64,000 nucleotides of DNA. Source: Methanobrevibacter sp. GTDB lineage: Archaea; Methanobacteriota; Methanobacteria; Methanobacteriales; Methanobacteriaceae. The notes below the pieces were generated by a model. It was not told the origin of the DNA, ran no database searches, and saw only the letters and a program-made list of their open reading frames with translations. A program made the translations under genes and the position numbers. Shown in pieces: positions 17,833 to 26,852 of this stretch (positions within the stretch are counted from its first letter, which is position 1; each line of letters opens with the position of its first letter). Location: assembly GCF_017431965.1 (NCBI RefSeq), contig NZ_JAFRKB010000039.1, positions 86,449 to 150,448 on the forward strand, given 5' to 3'.

Positions 17833-18222
17833 ATGATTGAATGTAGAAGTATTGCAAAAGGAAAAGCTAAGGGGGAGTTAATTACCTCCTCAGAACCAAT
17901 CAGTTTTCTTGGAGGGGTGAATCCTCAAAACGGCCAAATTATTGATCCGAATCATGAACTTAAAGGAGAAATAATTAAGGATAAGGTATTGTTCATTCCA
18001 GGGGGAAAAGGTTCCACTGTTGGGTCTTACGTGATTTTTCAGATGATGAAAAACAATACTGCTCCTAAAGCAATTATTTGTCTTAATGCCGAACCGATTA
18101 TTGCTACTGGCGCAATAATGTCTGATATTCCGATGGTCGACTCACCTGCTGAGACTAAAGAACTGACTGACGGAACTTTGGTTGAAGTTGACGGCGATAA
18201 CGGAACAATCGAAATTTTGTAG
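17833..18222 (+). CDS. Phosphomevalonate dehydratase small subunit (DUF126)
   Basis: 129 aa aconitase-X swivel domain: [32 protein letters not shown] and the Ser motif PMVDSPAET are diagnostic. In archaea it pairs with the DUF521/aconitase X large subunit to dehydrate (R)-5-phosphomevalonate to trans-anhydromevalonate 5-phosphate, the archaeal mevalonate route to isoprenoid lipids. The large subunit is not in the window, so the complex is encoded at two loci. A GTGATTTA site precedes the ATG. Confidence 0.88.
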   Translation: MIECRSIAKGKAKGELITSSEPISFLGGVNPQNGQIIDPNHELKGEIIKDKVLFIPGGKGSTVGSYVIFQMMKNNTAPKAIICLNAEPIIATGAIMSDIPMVDSPAETKELTDGTLVEVDGDNGTIEIL

Positions 18223-18229
18223 GTGAAGT

Positions 18230-19444
18230 ATGCAAACTCTAATTGAAAATGTTAATATAATCAACCCTTTTGAAGAAGTAAAAACTAATCAGAATGTTTT
18301 AATAGAGGATAATCTAATTAAGGAAATTTCTTCAGATAAAATTGCCGCTAAAAATAATGTCAATGTCCTTGATGGTAATGATAATTATTTATTGAGCGGA
18401 TTTATTGATTGTCATTGCCATATTTTTGCTAAAGGATTTCATAAAGAGGAAAATATGGCAAATCCGTTAGGAATTCATTTTTACAATGCTGTTCCCCACT
18501 CATTGCAGACTATCAATGCAGGAGTTACATCAATTAGGGATTGCGGATCTGCTGATTTGAGTTTTAAATTGGCTCAGCAAAGAAATTTGTTTACCGCTCC
18601 TAAAATCTATTTATCAATCACTCCGTTAGTCATGACTGGAGGGCATTTTGATTTGCTATTGCCTTCCGGCTTTGATATGGAGATAATGTATCCTGGATTT
18701 CCAAAAGGAAGATGTGATGGTATAGAAGAAGTCTTAAAAAAGACTCGAGAAGTGAAAAGAGCGGGCGCTGATTTTATAAAGGTAATGGCAAGTGGAGGGG
18801 TTTTGACTACAAACACTTCTCCCGAATTTGCTCAGTTCAATAAAAAGGAACTTAAAACCATTGTTAAGGAAGCAAGTGCTAATGACATGAAGGTTTCAGC
18901 GCACTGCCATAGCCTAAAAGGAATGAACAACTGTATTGATGCAGGATTTTCATCAATTGAACATGCTACATTCATCGATAAAAAGACAGCTTGTAAAATG
19001 GTTAAAAAGAATGTAAGTTTGGTTCCAACACTTCTGGTTCATCAATTTTTATACAAAAACGGTTTTCCTGCATGGGACAGCTATGCTGAAGAAAAAACCC
19101 AGAAATTAAAAGAAATTGTCAAAGTTCACAAGGAAAATATTTCAATCGCCTATGAAGAAGGTGTAAATATATTGATGGGAACCGATAGCGGAGTGATTCC
19201 GCATGGACACAACTTGGAAGAATTGATTCATCTAACTGATATTGGAATGTCTGCTGATGAAGCCATTGCCAGCGGAACAATAAAAGCAGCACAATATTTA
19301 AATCAGGATAATTTGGGTTTGGTAAAGGAAAATTACATTGCCGACTTGATTTTAGTCAATTCAAATCCTTTGGATGATGTTTCCATTTTAAGCGATAATG
19401 ACAATATATTGAATGTTATGCAAGATGGCAGGATAGTTAAATGA
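18230..19444 (+). CDS. Amidohydrolase family metal-dependent hydrolase
   Basis: 404 aa TIM-barrel amidohydrolase of the imidazolonepropionase/Xaa-Pro dipeptidase-like subgroup. Motifs in order: GFIDCHCHIF (HxH metal pair), FIKVMASGGVLT (the Lys of the binuclear site), SAHCHSLKGM, IEHATFI and LMGTDSGVIPHG (metal Asp). Both metal-site His pairs are intact. The substrate is not predictable; related enzymes hydrolyse cyclic amides or dipeptides. It overlaps the nitroreductase gene by ATGA, so the two may act on the same compound (inference). Confidence 0.82.
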   Translation: MQTLIENVNIINPFEEVKTNQNVLIEDNLIKEISSDKIAAKNNVNVLDGNDNYLLSGFIDCHCHIFAKGFHKEENMANPLGIHFYNAVPHSLQTINAGVTSIRDCGSADLSFKLAQQRNLFTAPKIYLSITPLVMTGGHFDLLLPSGFDMEIMYPGFPKGRCDGIEEVLKKTREVKRAGADFIKVMASGGVLTTNTSPEFAQFNKKELKTIVKEASANDMKVSAHCHSLKGMNNCIDAGFSSIEHATFIDKKTACKMVKKNVSLVPTLLVHQFLYKNGFPAWDSYAEEKTQKLKEIVKVHKENISIAYEEGVNILMGTDSGVIPHGHNLEELIHLTDIGMSADEAIASGTIKAAQYLNQDNLGLVKENYIADLILVNSNPLDDVSILSDNDNILNVMQDGRIVK

Positions 19445-20232
19445 AGCTACTGATTGATAAAGAATTGTGTAAAGCATGCAAATTGTGCCAACAGGTTTGT
19501 ATTCGTGATAATATTATTGTAAAAGATTTTGCAATTGAAACAGGAAGCAACTGTTTTGAATGCGGCCATTGCATGGCCATCTGCAAGGAAGGAGCAATTA
19601 CCCTCAAATCATTTTTAGGCCATGAGGATAGGATAGTGGATTATAATCCTCGTGAAATACCGGTGGGGTATGAAGATTTGCTCCAATTCTTAAAGCAGAG
19701 AAGATCTATCCGTTGGTTTAAAAACAAGAAAATAGATAAAGAAACTTTTTTTAAATTATTTGAAGGTGCTTATTACTCGCCCTCTGCTCAAAACCAGCAG
19801 GATGTGGAATTTGTAGTTTTGGATGAAAAATTGGATGAATTCATGGAACTTGTATATGATATAATCAAAGTCAAGGAAGATGAGTTTTTCAGAATTAAGG
19901 AATTTGGAGATTATTTAAGGGATAACTCTACAAAAGAATTCCATCCCTTGCTTTGGGAGGGTAGTCAATTGATATTGACATTTTCAACCGATAAAACCAG
20001 TGCGGTAATAGCTAATACCCGTCTGGAATTGCTTGCTTACTCATTAGGTCTTGGAGGATTTTATTCATTGTTTATATTAAAGGCAGATGAAATCGACCAT
20101 GAAAAACTGATGGAATTTTTCCCGGAAATTAATCGGGATAAGCATATGTACTCGTCTTTTATCATAGGATATCCAAAAAAGAGGTTTAGAAGGACTATTC
20201 CTCACAAAGAAATTAAGGTGACATTCAAATAA
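19441..20232 (+). CDS. Ferredoxin-nitroreductase fusion
   Basis: 263 aa. Residues 1-60 form a two-cluster ferredoxin (CKACKLCQQVC and CFECGHCMAIC). From about residue 80 the FMN nitroreductase domain follows: RRSIRWFKNKKI, YYSPSAQNQQDVEFVVL and a C-terminal YSSFIIGYPKKRFRR. Such fusions pass ferredoxin electrons to flavin for reduction of unknown substrates and are frequent in anaerobes. ATGA overlap with the amidohydrolase. Last gene of its cluster. Confidence 0.87.
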   Translation: MKLLIDKELCKACKLCQQVCIRDNIIVKDFAIETGSNCFECGHCMAICKEGAITLKSFLGHEDRIVDYNPREIPVGYEDLLQFLKQRRSIRWFKNKKIDKETFFKLFEGAYYSPSAQNQQDVEFVVLDEKLDEFMELVYDIIKVKEDEFFRIKEFGDYLRDNSTKEFHPLLWEGSQLILTFSTDKTSAVIANTRLELLAYSLGLGGFYSLFILKADEIDHEKLMEFFPEINRDKHMYSSFIIGYPKKRFRRTIPHKEIKVTFK

Positions 20233-20302
20233 TTTAGTATTACCTAAACTTTTTTATTGTATTAAAAATAAAACTATTGTTATAACTTTGGGGGGAGAAA
20301 TC

Positions 20303-22795
20303 ATGGCAAAGCTTAAAAGTATGGATTTGCCGATTGAAGGAATGCATTGTGCATCATGTGTTTTAAGCGTTAATAAAACATTTGAAAAAATAGATGGTGT
20401 AGAAGAAGTGGATGCGGATTTAGCCGCAAATAAACTGCATATAACAGTAAACCCTAAAAAAATTTCCTATGAAGAGATGGAAAGGCTGGTAAAAAACTTA
20501 GGTTTTGAACTGCACTCCGATGAAATGACATTAAGAATCCAAGGTATGCATTGTGCTTCCTGCACCATGAATGTAGAAAATTTCTTAATAAGATTGGATG
20601 GAATTTTTGATGTAAAGGCAGATTTGACTTCACAATCAGCAAAAATCAGATATGATGCATCAAAAATCGATATGGATGAAATTGAAAAAACAATTGAATC
20701 ATTAGGATTTGAGCTTTTAGGAATTGAAGGTCAAAGCGAAATTGACGAAGAAGCTATTTATCAAAAGGACTTAAGAGAAAAACGTAACAGAATTATTGTA
20801 GGTCTTATTTTTTCAGCTATTTTAATGATTTTAATGTTTAGCGGATGGGATCCGTTAATGGGAGTAACTCATTCAATTAAGCAAGCCGTTGGCATTGATA
20901 TATCCTCAATGGGACTTTTATCATTAATCGCAAGTATTGCTCCATTTTTATATGTATCCTTACCTATTTTAAAAGCGGGAGTCAACGGTCTGATGCATAA
21001 GAATCTCAATATGGATGTAATGTATTCAATGGGTATTGTGGTTGCATATGTTTCAAGTATTTTAGGAACATTCCACATAGTGCTTGACCATTCATTCATG
21101 TTTTATGATTCAGCCGTAATGCTTCCATCATTTTTAATGATTGGAAGGTATTTGGAGGCAAGAGCCAAAAAGAGGACATCCGATTCCATAAGGGAATTGA
21201 TAGGTCTTCAACCGACTGTAGCGACTGCAATCGAAATAGATGAAAACGGCGAAATAACCTCTCAAAAGGAAGTTTCAATATCAGACATCGTTCTTGATGA
21301 CTTATTGCTTGTTAAACCGGGTGAAAAAATCCCTGTTGATGGTGATGTTGTCGGCGGTGAATCGTATGTGGATGAATCAATGATTAATGGTGAACCGATT
21401 CCTAAAGTTAAAAAAGATGGTGAAGAGGTATTTGCAGGAACTATTAACCAGGATGGAGTTTTATACATCAAAGCTAAAAAAATCGGAAAAGAGACAGTAT
21501 TGTCAAACATCATTCGTTTAGTGGAAAAAGCTCAATCCTCAAGACCTCCAGTCCAAAAGTTCGCAAATACAATCGTAACATACTTCATTCCAGTTATTTT
21601 AACAATAGCTATTGCGGTATTTTTAATATGGTATGTCGTCTTGGGAGCTCCGTTATTGTTCTCACTCACTTGTCTGATTTCAATATTGGTTGTAGCATGC
21701 CCATGTGCATTGGGTTTAGCCACTCCAACTGCAGTCACTGTCGGTGTTGGAAGAGCGGCGGAATTCGGTATTTTAATTAAAAATGGGGATACTTTAGAAA
21801 ATGCAGGTCAAATTGATGTTGCCGCATTTGATAAAACCGGAACAATCACGGAAGGAAAGCCTGAAGTTGATGATATAATCGGTTATGGAATTTCCGATGA
21901 GGAACTGATAAGGCTCGTTGCAAGTGTGGAGCAAAATTCCACCCATCCGATTGCCAAAGCTATTGTAAACAAATCCAAAGAATTGAATCTGGAGTTAGAT
22001 CAAACATCCGAATTTGAAAATGTAACAGGCAAGGGACTTAAGGCAGTTCTCAACGAAAGTGAGGTTCTTGCTGGAAATTTGGCTTTGATGGAATCTAGTG
22101 GTGTTGAAGTTTCAAATGATTTGATTGATAAATATCATGAACTTGAAAGACAAAGCAAAACAATTATCTTTTTAGCTCAAGATAAATCCGTTAAAGGTAT
22201 TTTAAGCCTATCAGATAAGATTAAAGATAACTCTAAAAGAACAATTGAAGAACTGCATAAGATGGGTGTTGAAACATACATGCTGACAGGAGACAATGAA
22301 TCTACAGCACTAACCGTTGCAAATGAAGTTGGAATTGATAATGTAAAGGCAGGAATCCTTCCGGAAAACAAACTTGATATTGTAAAGGAAACTCAAGCAA
22401 ACAACACCAAAAAGGTTTTATTTGTTGGAGACGGCATTAACGATGCACCTGCTTTAACACAAGCGGACATTGGTGTAGCTATGGGTAATGGAACTGATAT
22501 AGCTATGGAAAGTGGAGACATTGTTGTCATGGAAGGCGATTTGGAAAATGTCGTTGCAGCAGTACAGTTTTCTAAAAAAGTAATGAGAAGAATTAAGGAG
22601 AATATATTTTGGGCATTTGCATATAACTCAATATTGATTCCGGTTGCCGCTGGAGTGTTATATCCAACCTTCGGCATAACATTCGAACCTGCTTTGGCGG
22701 GTCTTGCAATGGCAATGAGTTCCGTAACAGTGATTACATTATCTTTGATGCTTAAAAGGTATGTTCCTGAGATAAAAAGAGAAAGTAAAAATTAA
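20303..22795 (+). CDS. copA: Copper-exporting P1B-type ATPase
   Basis: 830 aa from ATG 20303, 5 nt after a GGGGGGAG site. Two N-terminal heavy-metal domains each contain GMHCASC (first pair Cys16/Cys19). Eight membrane helices include the CPC ion site at residues 466-468, and the C-terminal MAMSSVTVITL helix is typical of Cu(I) pumps. Actuator DESMINGEPIPK, phosphorylation Asp510 in DKTGT, and GDGINDAPAL hinge are all intact. Expected to export Cu(I) from the cytoplasm. Transcribed alone; ends inside a bidirectional hairpin. Confidence 0.92.
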   Translation: MAKLKSMDLPIEGMHCASCVLSVNKTFEKIDGVEEVDADLAANKLHITVNPKKISYEEMERLVKNLGFELHSDEMTLRIQGMHCASCTMNVENFLIRLDGIFDVKADLTSQSAKIRYDASKIDMDEIEKTIESLGFELLGIEGQSEIDEEAIYQKDLREKRNRIIVGLIFSAILMILMFSGWDPLMGVTHSIKQAVGIDISSMGLLSLIASIAPFLYVSLPILKAGVNGLMHKNLNMDVMYSMGIVVAYVSSILGTFHIVLDHSFMFYDSAVMLPSFLMIGRYLEARAKKRTSDSIRELIGLQPTVATAIEIDENGEITSQKEVSISDIVLDDLLLVKPGEKIPVDGDVVGGESYVDESMINGEPIPKVKKDGEEVFAGTINQDGVLYIKAKKIGKETVLSNIIRLVEKAQSSRPPVQKFANTIVTYFIPVILTIAIAVFLIWYVVLGAPLLFSLTCLISILVVACPCALGLATPTAVTVGVGRAAEFGILIKNGDTLENAGQIDVAAFDKTGTITEGKPEVDDIIGYGISDEELIRLVASVEQNSTHPIAKAIVNKSKELNLELDQTSEFENVTGKGLKAVLNESEVLAGNLALMESSGVEVSNDLIDKYHELERQSKTIIFLAQDKSVKGILSLSDKIKDNSKRTIEELHKMGVETYMLTGDNESTALTVANEVGIDNVKAGILPENKLDIVKETQANNTKKVLFVGDGINDAPALTQADIGVAMGNGTDIAMESGDIVVMEGDLENVVAAVQFSKKVMRRIKENIFWAFAYNSILIPVAAGVLYPTFGITFEPALAGLAMAMSSVTVITLSLMLKRYVPEIKRESKN

Positions 22796-22815
22796 CTATT
22801 TTTTTAAATAGTTAA
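22792..22815. terminator. Bidirectional hairpin terminator between copA and a convergent gene
   Basis: Perfect 10-bp stem TTAACTATTT / AAATAGTTAA with a TTTT loop. Both stop codons (copA at 22793-22795 and the minus-strand gene at 22804-22806) lie within it. Confidence 0.6.
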
Positions 22816-23649
22816 TTTAATTTTTAATTTTCCAAGTTTTGGAGCTAAAAAGTTATAGAAGATAGCAATAAGCGCAGCGGATATAAATCCACCTACAAAA
22901 CCGGTAATCACATTGCTGATGAGGGTTACTATATTTCCACCACTAATTAACATAATTATTCCAAAAATCAAGTTTAATATTCCGCCAATTATTGCAGCCG
23001 CGATTGCAAACTTCATCATGTCTATTGATTCAATAACGGTCATCCCATTTTCTTCAGATAATTCTAATTCAACGCCCCTTCCTTTAGATGCGAGAATATT
23101 ATAGATATATGCTCCAATTAATATGGAAATGAATGTTATAATGAAAGTACCAAAAATAAACATTATTATTGTCATCGGTTGACTAATAATCATCATTATC
23201 TGATAAAGTTCCATAGCAATTAATTGTTGGCCTGAAAGCATAAATGTTTGAATTGCTGTATTAATCATTAAAGGCAAAATTATAACTGAAATCAAATAAA
23301 GCAATATTGCTTGAATTGTTGCAATAGTTGCCAAAATGGTTGCGGTTTCAGTAGGTGAAATCTTAACGATTTCTCCATCATTTAATGCAATTTTAATGTT
23401 TTTTAATTTTTTTGCAAGTAAATTGAAAAATAGGCCTTCTGAAAAGTAGCGATAGATTCCAATCATAAATGCGCCAACTACAAGGGTTGGTATTAGATAA
23501 AGTGCAATTCCAATATTTCCCGGAGCCAAAATTCCAAATAATAGGGTTATGACTATAGAAAATATAACTGCGAACAATACGGATATCGCTGTAAAGATTA
23601 TAGTGTAGGATGTTAAATCAATTTCTTGCAATTCTTTCACGCTAATCAT
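22804..23649 (-). CDS. Multi-span membrane protein of unknown function
   Basis: 281 aa from ATG 23649, which follows an AGGTG site; GTG 23658 lies in that site. About 6-7 hydrophobic helices, with a two-fold pattern: helices near 12-65 and 90-160, a soluble loop with SKGRGVELELSEENG, then Gly/Ile-rich helices 205-265. The ends of each half carry similar short phrases (NLLAKKLKNIKIAL and NFLAPKLGKLKIKL), suggesting an internal duplication. Not assigned to a family. It follows purB by 9 nt, so is probably co-transcribed. Confidence 0.6.
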   Translation of the reverse strand: MISVKELQEIDLTSYTIIFTAISVLFAVIFSIVITLLFGILAPGNIGIALYLIPTLVVGAFMIGIYRYFSEGLFFNLLAKKLKNIKIALNDGEIVKISPTETATILATIATIQAILLYLISVIILPLMINTAIQTFMLSGQQLIAMELYQIMMIISQPMTIIMFIFGTFIITFISILIGAYIYNILASKGRGVELELSEENGMTVIESIDMMKFAIAAAIIGGILNLIFGIIMLISGGNIVTLISNVITGFVGGFISAALIAIFYNFLAPKLGKLKIKLTI

Positions 23650-23658
23650 TATAAACAC

Positions 23659-25008
23659 CTAAAACCATTCTTTGGATTTTTCAAGCAGTTCGTCGATAAT
23701 TATCGCTACGGATCCTATGTAGGTATGAGGATCCATAATCTTTTCAACATCTGCTTCGGTCAAGTATTTTTGGACGTCTTCATCTTCTAGGATTAACTCA
23801 CCGAGCAATAATTTTTCTTTGTTTGCTTTGATTGCATTTTTTCTAACAATTCCGTAAGCGGTCTGTTTTCCCATTCCAGCACGGGTAAGTTCGGCCATTA
23901 ATCTTTCAGCCATTATTAAACCGTTGGTCAAGTTTAGGTTTCTTTCGATGTTTTCATCGTAAAATACTAGATTGCTCATCAATTTAATGGTTAAGTTTAG
24001 GATGTAGTCAGTTAAAATACAACTTTCCGGAAACATTATCCTTTCGCATGAAGAGTTGGTCAAGTCTCTTTCATGCCAAAGAGGGTTATTGTCCAAAGCG
24101 GCATTGACATATGATTTGATGATTCTTGCAACACCACAGATTCTCTCAGCAGTAATCGGATTCATTTTATGCGGCATGGTGCTACTTCCAACTTGCTTTT
24201 CAGGGTCGAAGTATTCGCCGACTTCCATTAGCTCAGTTCTTTGCAGGCTTCTTATTTCTAATCCAATCTTGTCTAATGTACTTGCAATATTTGCTAAAAC
24301 ACTTATGAATTCAACATGGTTGTCTCTTTGAACTACTTGGTTTGTGATTGTGGCTGCGGGAAGTCCTAATATTTCAGCCACGCTTTTGTGAATTTCCCAA
24401 CCTTGTTCTCCTAAAGCGGCAGTGGTTCCAACTGCTCCGTCCATCATTCCAATACAGACATTTGATTCAGCATTTTCTAATCTTACATATTGCCTGTGGA
24501 GTTCATCAGCCCAAATACCAAATTTCATACCATATGTGGTTGGAAGTGCATGCTGGCCGTGTGTACGTCCAATGCAAACTTTCATTTTGTTTTCTTCAGC
24601 TAATTTGAGCATTATTTTAGTTAATCTTTCGAGTTTTTCTTTTAAAACAGCAATTGAATCTCTGATAAGCAATGAATTTGAACTGTCTACAATATCATTG
24701 GAGGTCGCACCGAAGTGAACATATTCACCGGCACCGTTTTCGCAAACTTCTGTAATTCCCTTTGATAATGCGGCAATGTCGTGGTTGGTTTCAGCTTCAA
24801 TAGCTTTTACTCGTTCTAATTTAACAAATTCGGTTGTGGCCTTTGCGGCAATTTCATCTGCAACCTCTTGCGGAATAATTCCTAGTTTTCCTTCGGCTTG
24901 AGCCAACGCAGATTCGACATCTAACATTCTCTGTAATTTATTCTCTTCCTCCCAAATTTTTTTCATTTCGGGAGTACCATATCTAAATTCGATTGGGTGT
25001 ATAGCCAT
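23659..25008 (-). CDS. purB: Adenylosuccinate lyase
   Basis: 449 aa. Fumarase/aspartase superfamily signature GSSTMPHKMNP with the flexible-loop catalytic Ser, GRTHGQHALPTT with the catalytic His, and ETNHDIAAL near the N-terminus. It cleaves SAICAR and adenylosuccinate in purine synthesis. Full length for archaeal PurB. A membrane protein gene follows on the same strand. The divergent neighbour is a small HTH regulator across 148 nt. Confidence 0.95.
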   Translation of the reverse strand: MAIHPIEFRYGTPEMKKIWEEENKLQRMLDVESALAQAEGKLGIIPQEVADEIAAKATTEFVKLERVKAIEAETNHDIAALSKGITEVCENGAGEYVHFGATSNDIVDSSNSLLIRDSIAVLKEKLERLTKIMLKLAEENKMKVCIGRTHGQHALPTTYGMKFGIWADELHRQYVRLENAESNVCIGMMDGAVGTTAALGEQGWEIHKSVAEILGLPAATITNQVVQRDNHVEFISVLANIASTLDKIGLEIRSLQRTELMEVGEYFDPEKQVGSSTMPHKMNPITAERICGVARIIKSYVNAALDNNPLWHERDLTNSSCERIMFPESCILTDYILNLTIKLMSNLVFYDENIERNLNLTNGLIMAERLMAELTRAGMGKQTAYGIVRKNAIKANKEKLLLGELILEDEDVQKYLTEADVEKIMDPHTYIGSVAIIIDELLEKSKEWF

Positions 25009-25127
25009 TATATCATCTCATTAAAATGAATTATTTAAAATTCTATTAATTATTTTGTTACTTTGTATGTATTATATTTTTTTTACAACACATTTATATA
25101 GGTTCTATAAAAGAAATACTATCAACC

Positions 25128-25146
25128 ATTTATATGACATATAAAT
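25128..25146. promoter_or_regulatory. Perfect 19-bp palindrome, candidate HTH operator
   Basis: ATTTATATG-A-CATATAAAT ends one base before the AGGTGAT ribosome site of the HTH gene. It contains TTTATATG, so a bound dimer could block transcription or early elongation. Autoregulation is inferred. Confidence 0.5.
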
Positions 25147-25156
25147 AGGTGATTAT

Positions 25157-25360
25157 TTGGAAACTAGAATCAGACAGTTTCGCCAGAAATTAGGCATTAC
25201 GCAACAAGAACTTGCCGATTCCGTTGGCGTAACTCGTCAAACAGTAAATGCTTTGGAAAATGCTCGCTATAACCCTTCCTTATTGTTGGCCTATAAAATT
25301 ACTAAGAAACTGGGAAAAGATTATATAGAAGATGTTTTTATCTTCGATAATGTTGATTAA
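25157..25360 (+). CDS. Small XRE-family HTH regulator
   Basis: 67 aa, almost entirely an HTH_3 domain: [20 protein letters not shown] then [20 protein letters not shown] is a textbook Cro/CI helix-turn-helix; FIFDN closes it as in YozG-like regulators. TTG start at 25157, with AGGTGAT 3 nt upstream. No effector domain. The immediate upstream palindrome (25128-25146) is its likely operator. No obvious dedicated target lies beside it other than the divergent purB or downstream CPBP gene. Confidence 0.88.
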   Translation: METRIRQFRQKLGITQQELADSVGVTRQTVNALENARYNPSLLLAYKITKKLGKDYIEDVFIFDNVD

Positions 25361-25408
25361 ATACCAAAACTAGATGGTTTTTCATACTATTTAACAGTTA
25401 TCTGCGGG

Positions 25409-25471
25409 ATGAGGAGATTTGGATTTGGAAAAATCTTAATGGTATTAGCAATGCTTATGTTTGATTTATAA
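25409..25471 (+). CDS. Possible 20-residue hydrophobic peptide
   Basis: ATG-initiated frame encoding MRRFGFGKILMVLAMLMFDL: two Arg followed by a hydrophobic run, like a signal peptide or tiny membrane peptide. There is no ribosome site at usual spacing. It could also be the broken 5' end of a lost secreted protein, or chance. Confidence 0.2.
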   Translation: MRRFGFGKILMVLAMLMFDL

Positions 25472-25576
25472 TGGTTAAATAGGCATTACAGTTAATCTTT
25501 GTTTCATTAAATCATTATAGATTATTAAAATTTAATTAAAGATGGAGTTTTTCCATTATTATTTTTTTTTGATATT

Positions 25577-26338
25577 ATGTCGTTCAATGAAAAACTTAAA
25601 GGTATTCCGATTAAGGAAGTGCTGATTGTCATTATACTTGCTTATTTTGTAATTTTTCCTTTGAAATTTTTAAATATAGGTGGGGGCGTGGAATTGACCA
25701 ATCTGATTATAATTCTTTATTTTATTTTCAAATTAAGAAATTATACATCCGAATTTTTGGCTGAAATTTCAGATATTTTTTCAAAAATTTCATTTAAGCA
25801 TATCTTATTTATTGTATTGGCCAACATTTGCTTTTCTTACGGCATGCTTTATTTGTCTAATCTCATAATCCATGTAATTCCACCTAATAGTTTTCTATCG
25901 TTTTTCATTCCAGTAAAAAGCATCTACTTGGGATTCTTCGGCATTTTAAGTTTCATTTCCATAATTCTAGTTTCTCCTATTGCCGAGGAATTGATTTTTA
26001 GGGGAATTTTCTTAAACAAACTTATGTTAGTAGTTCCGACAGCCTTCGCAATACTGATTTCATCACTGCTTTTTGCTTCACTTCATAGCTTTGGAAGCAT
26101 CTTTTCAGCATTTATATTTGCGGTATGCATGGCGATACTGTATCTTAAAAGTGAAAATATTTTTGTGCCCATTATTGGGCATTTTTTGAATAACTTTATT
26201 GGCGAGAGCGTTTATCATATTGACCAGGCTAAAGTCTTGTTCACAAACAGCATTGTGATGGTTGCAATGTCTATCTTAGCTATTGTCTCATTCATTTTTA
26301 TTTTAATATTCATTAATTCAAGCATGAAAAATATTTAA
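25577..26338 (+). CDS. CPBP-family intramembrane metalloprotease
   Basis: 253 aa with about 7-8 membrane helices. ABI/CPBP motifs: SPIAEELIFRGIFL (EExxxR), LLFASLHSFGS (FxxxH) and VPIIGHFLNN (HxxxN). The Glu pair and two His would bind zinc, as in Rce1-type proteases that cleave prenylated CaaX proteins; in prokaryotes such proteins are often linked to bacteriocin or membrane-peptide handling. No peptide gene is certain nearby. Function in this archaeon unknown. Confidence 0.85.
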   Translation: MSFNEKLKGIPIKEVLIVIILAYFVIFPLKFLNIGGGVELTNLIIILYFIFKLRNYTSEFLAEISDIFSKISFKHILFIVLANICFSYGMLYLSNLIIHVIPPNSFLSFFIPVKSIYLGFFGILSFISIILVSPIAEELIFRGIFLNKLMLVVPTAFAILISSLLFASLHSFGSIFSAFIFAVCMAILYLKSENIFVPIIGHFLNNFIGESVYHIDQAKVLFTNSIVMVAMSILAIVSFIFILIFINSSMKNI

Positions 26339-26365
26339 ATAATTCAAAGATAAAGATATTTTAAT

Positions 26366-26767
26366 ATGGATTTAAGAAAAATTGGAATAGCTTTGATTTT
26401 CATTGGAATTGTCATCACTGTTGTTTTCATTGGTGATGATAAAATATTTGTTCCTGCTTTGACCGTCACTGTTTTGGGATTTTTCATAACTGTTGTTGGT
26501 TTTGTCGATGAAATAAGAAAAAGAAAAATTATCAATGACAAGCTTGAAGAGGATATTGGAAATATTCTTCAACCGTTAATCACAAAATATTCAAATTTGA
26601 ATAAACAATATCGTAGCCAATATTCCGGCGATGAGTATGTTCAAAAAAGAATTCAGCTAAATAAGGATTTGGAGAGGGAAATAGGTGAAAATATTCCTTA
26701 TTTGGAAAGCAGGGAAATCAAAAAGATTGTAATAGAATTCAGCAGGGAACAGGATAAGATGCAATAA
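26366..26767 (+). CDS. Small membrane protein with cytoplasmic helical tail
   Basis: 133 aa. Two hydrophobic helices at about 5-25 and 28-48 form a hairpin (IGIALIFIGIVITVVFI; VPALTVTVLGFFITVVGF), followed by a charged, probably helical tail. No family recognised. Starts 27 nt after the CPBP gene, so could be co-transcribed. It is not a TrpY regulator despite its place upstream of trpE. Confidence 0.6.
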   Translation: MDLRKIGIALIFIGIVITVVFIGDDKIFVPALTVTVLGFFITVVGFVDEIRKRKIINDKLEEDIGNILQPLITKYSNLNKQYRSQYSGDEYVQKRIQLNKDLEREIGENIPYLESREIKKIVIEFSREQDKMQ

Positions 26768-26789
26768 TTTTTTTGATGTTCTCCTCAAA

Positions 26790-26825
26790 TGTACAAAAAG
26801 TTACAACAAGGTTTTAAATAGTACA
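26790..26825 (+). promoter_or_regulatory. trp promoter with two TRP-box-like sites
   Basis: TGTACA at 26790-26795 and AGTACA at 26820-26825 flank TTTTAAATA (26812-26820), the best-placed TATA element for trpE (predicted start near 26840, ATG 26853). TGTACA is the TRP box bound by TrpY in Methanothermobacter. No TrpY gene is adjacent here, so repression by TrpY is inferred. Confidence 0.5.
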
Positions 26826-26852
26826 TTATACTAAGTTTATAATAGTGATAGA

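Noticed and set aside
26366..26767. TrpY repressor upstream of trpE
   Set aside because: The protein is a membrane hairpin with no helix-turn-helix.
26836..26843. TTTATAAT as the trpE TATA box
   Set aside because: Only 10 nt before the ATG, too close to direct a transcript containing the start; used as part of the leader instead.
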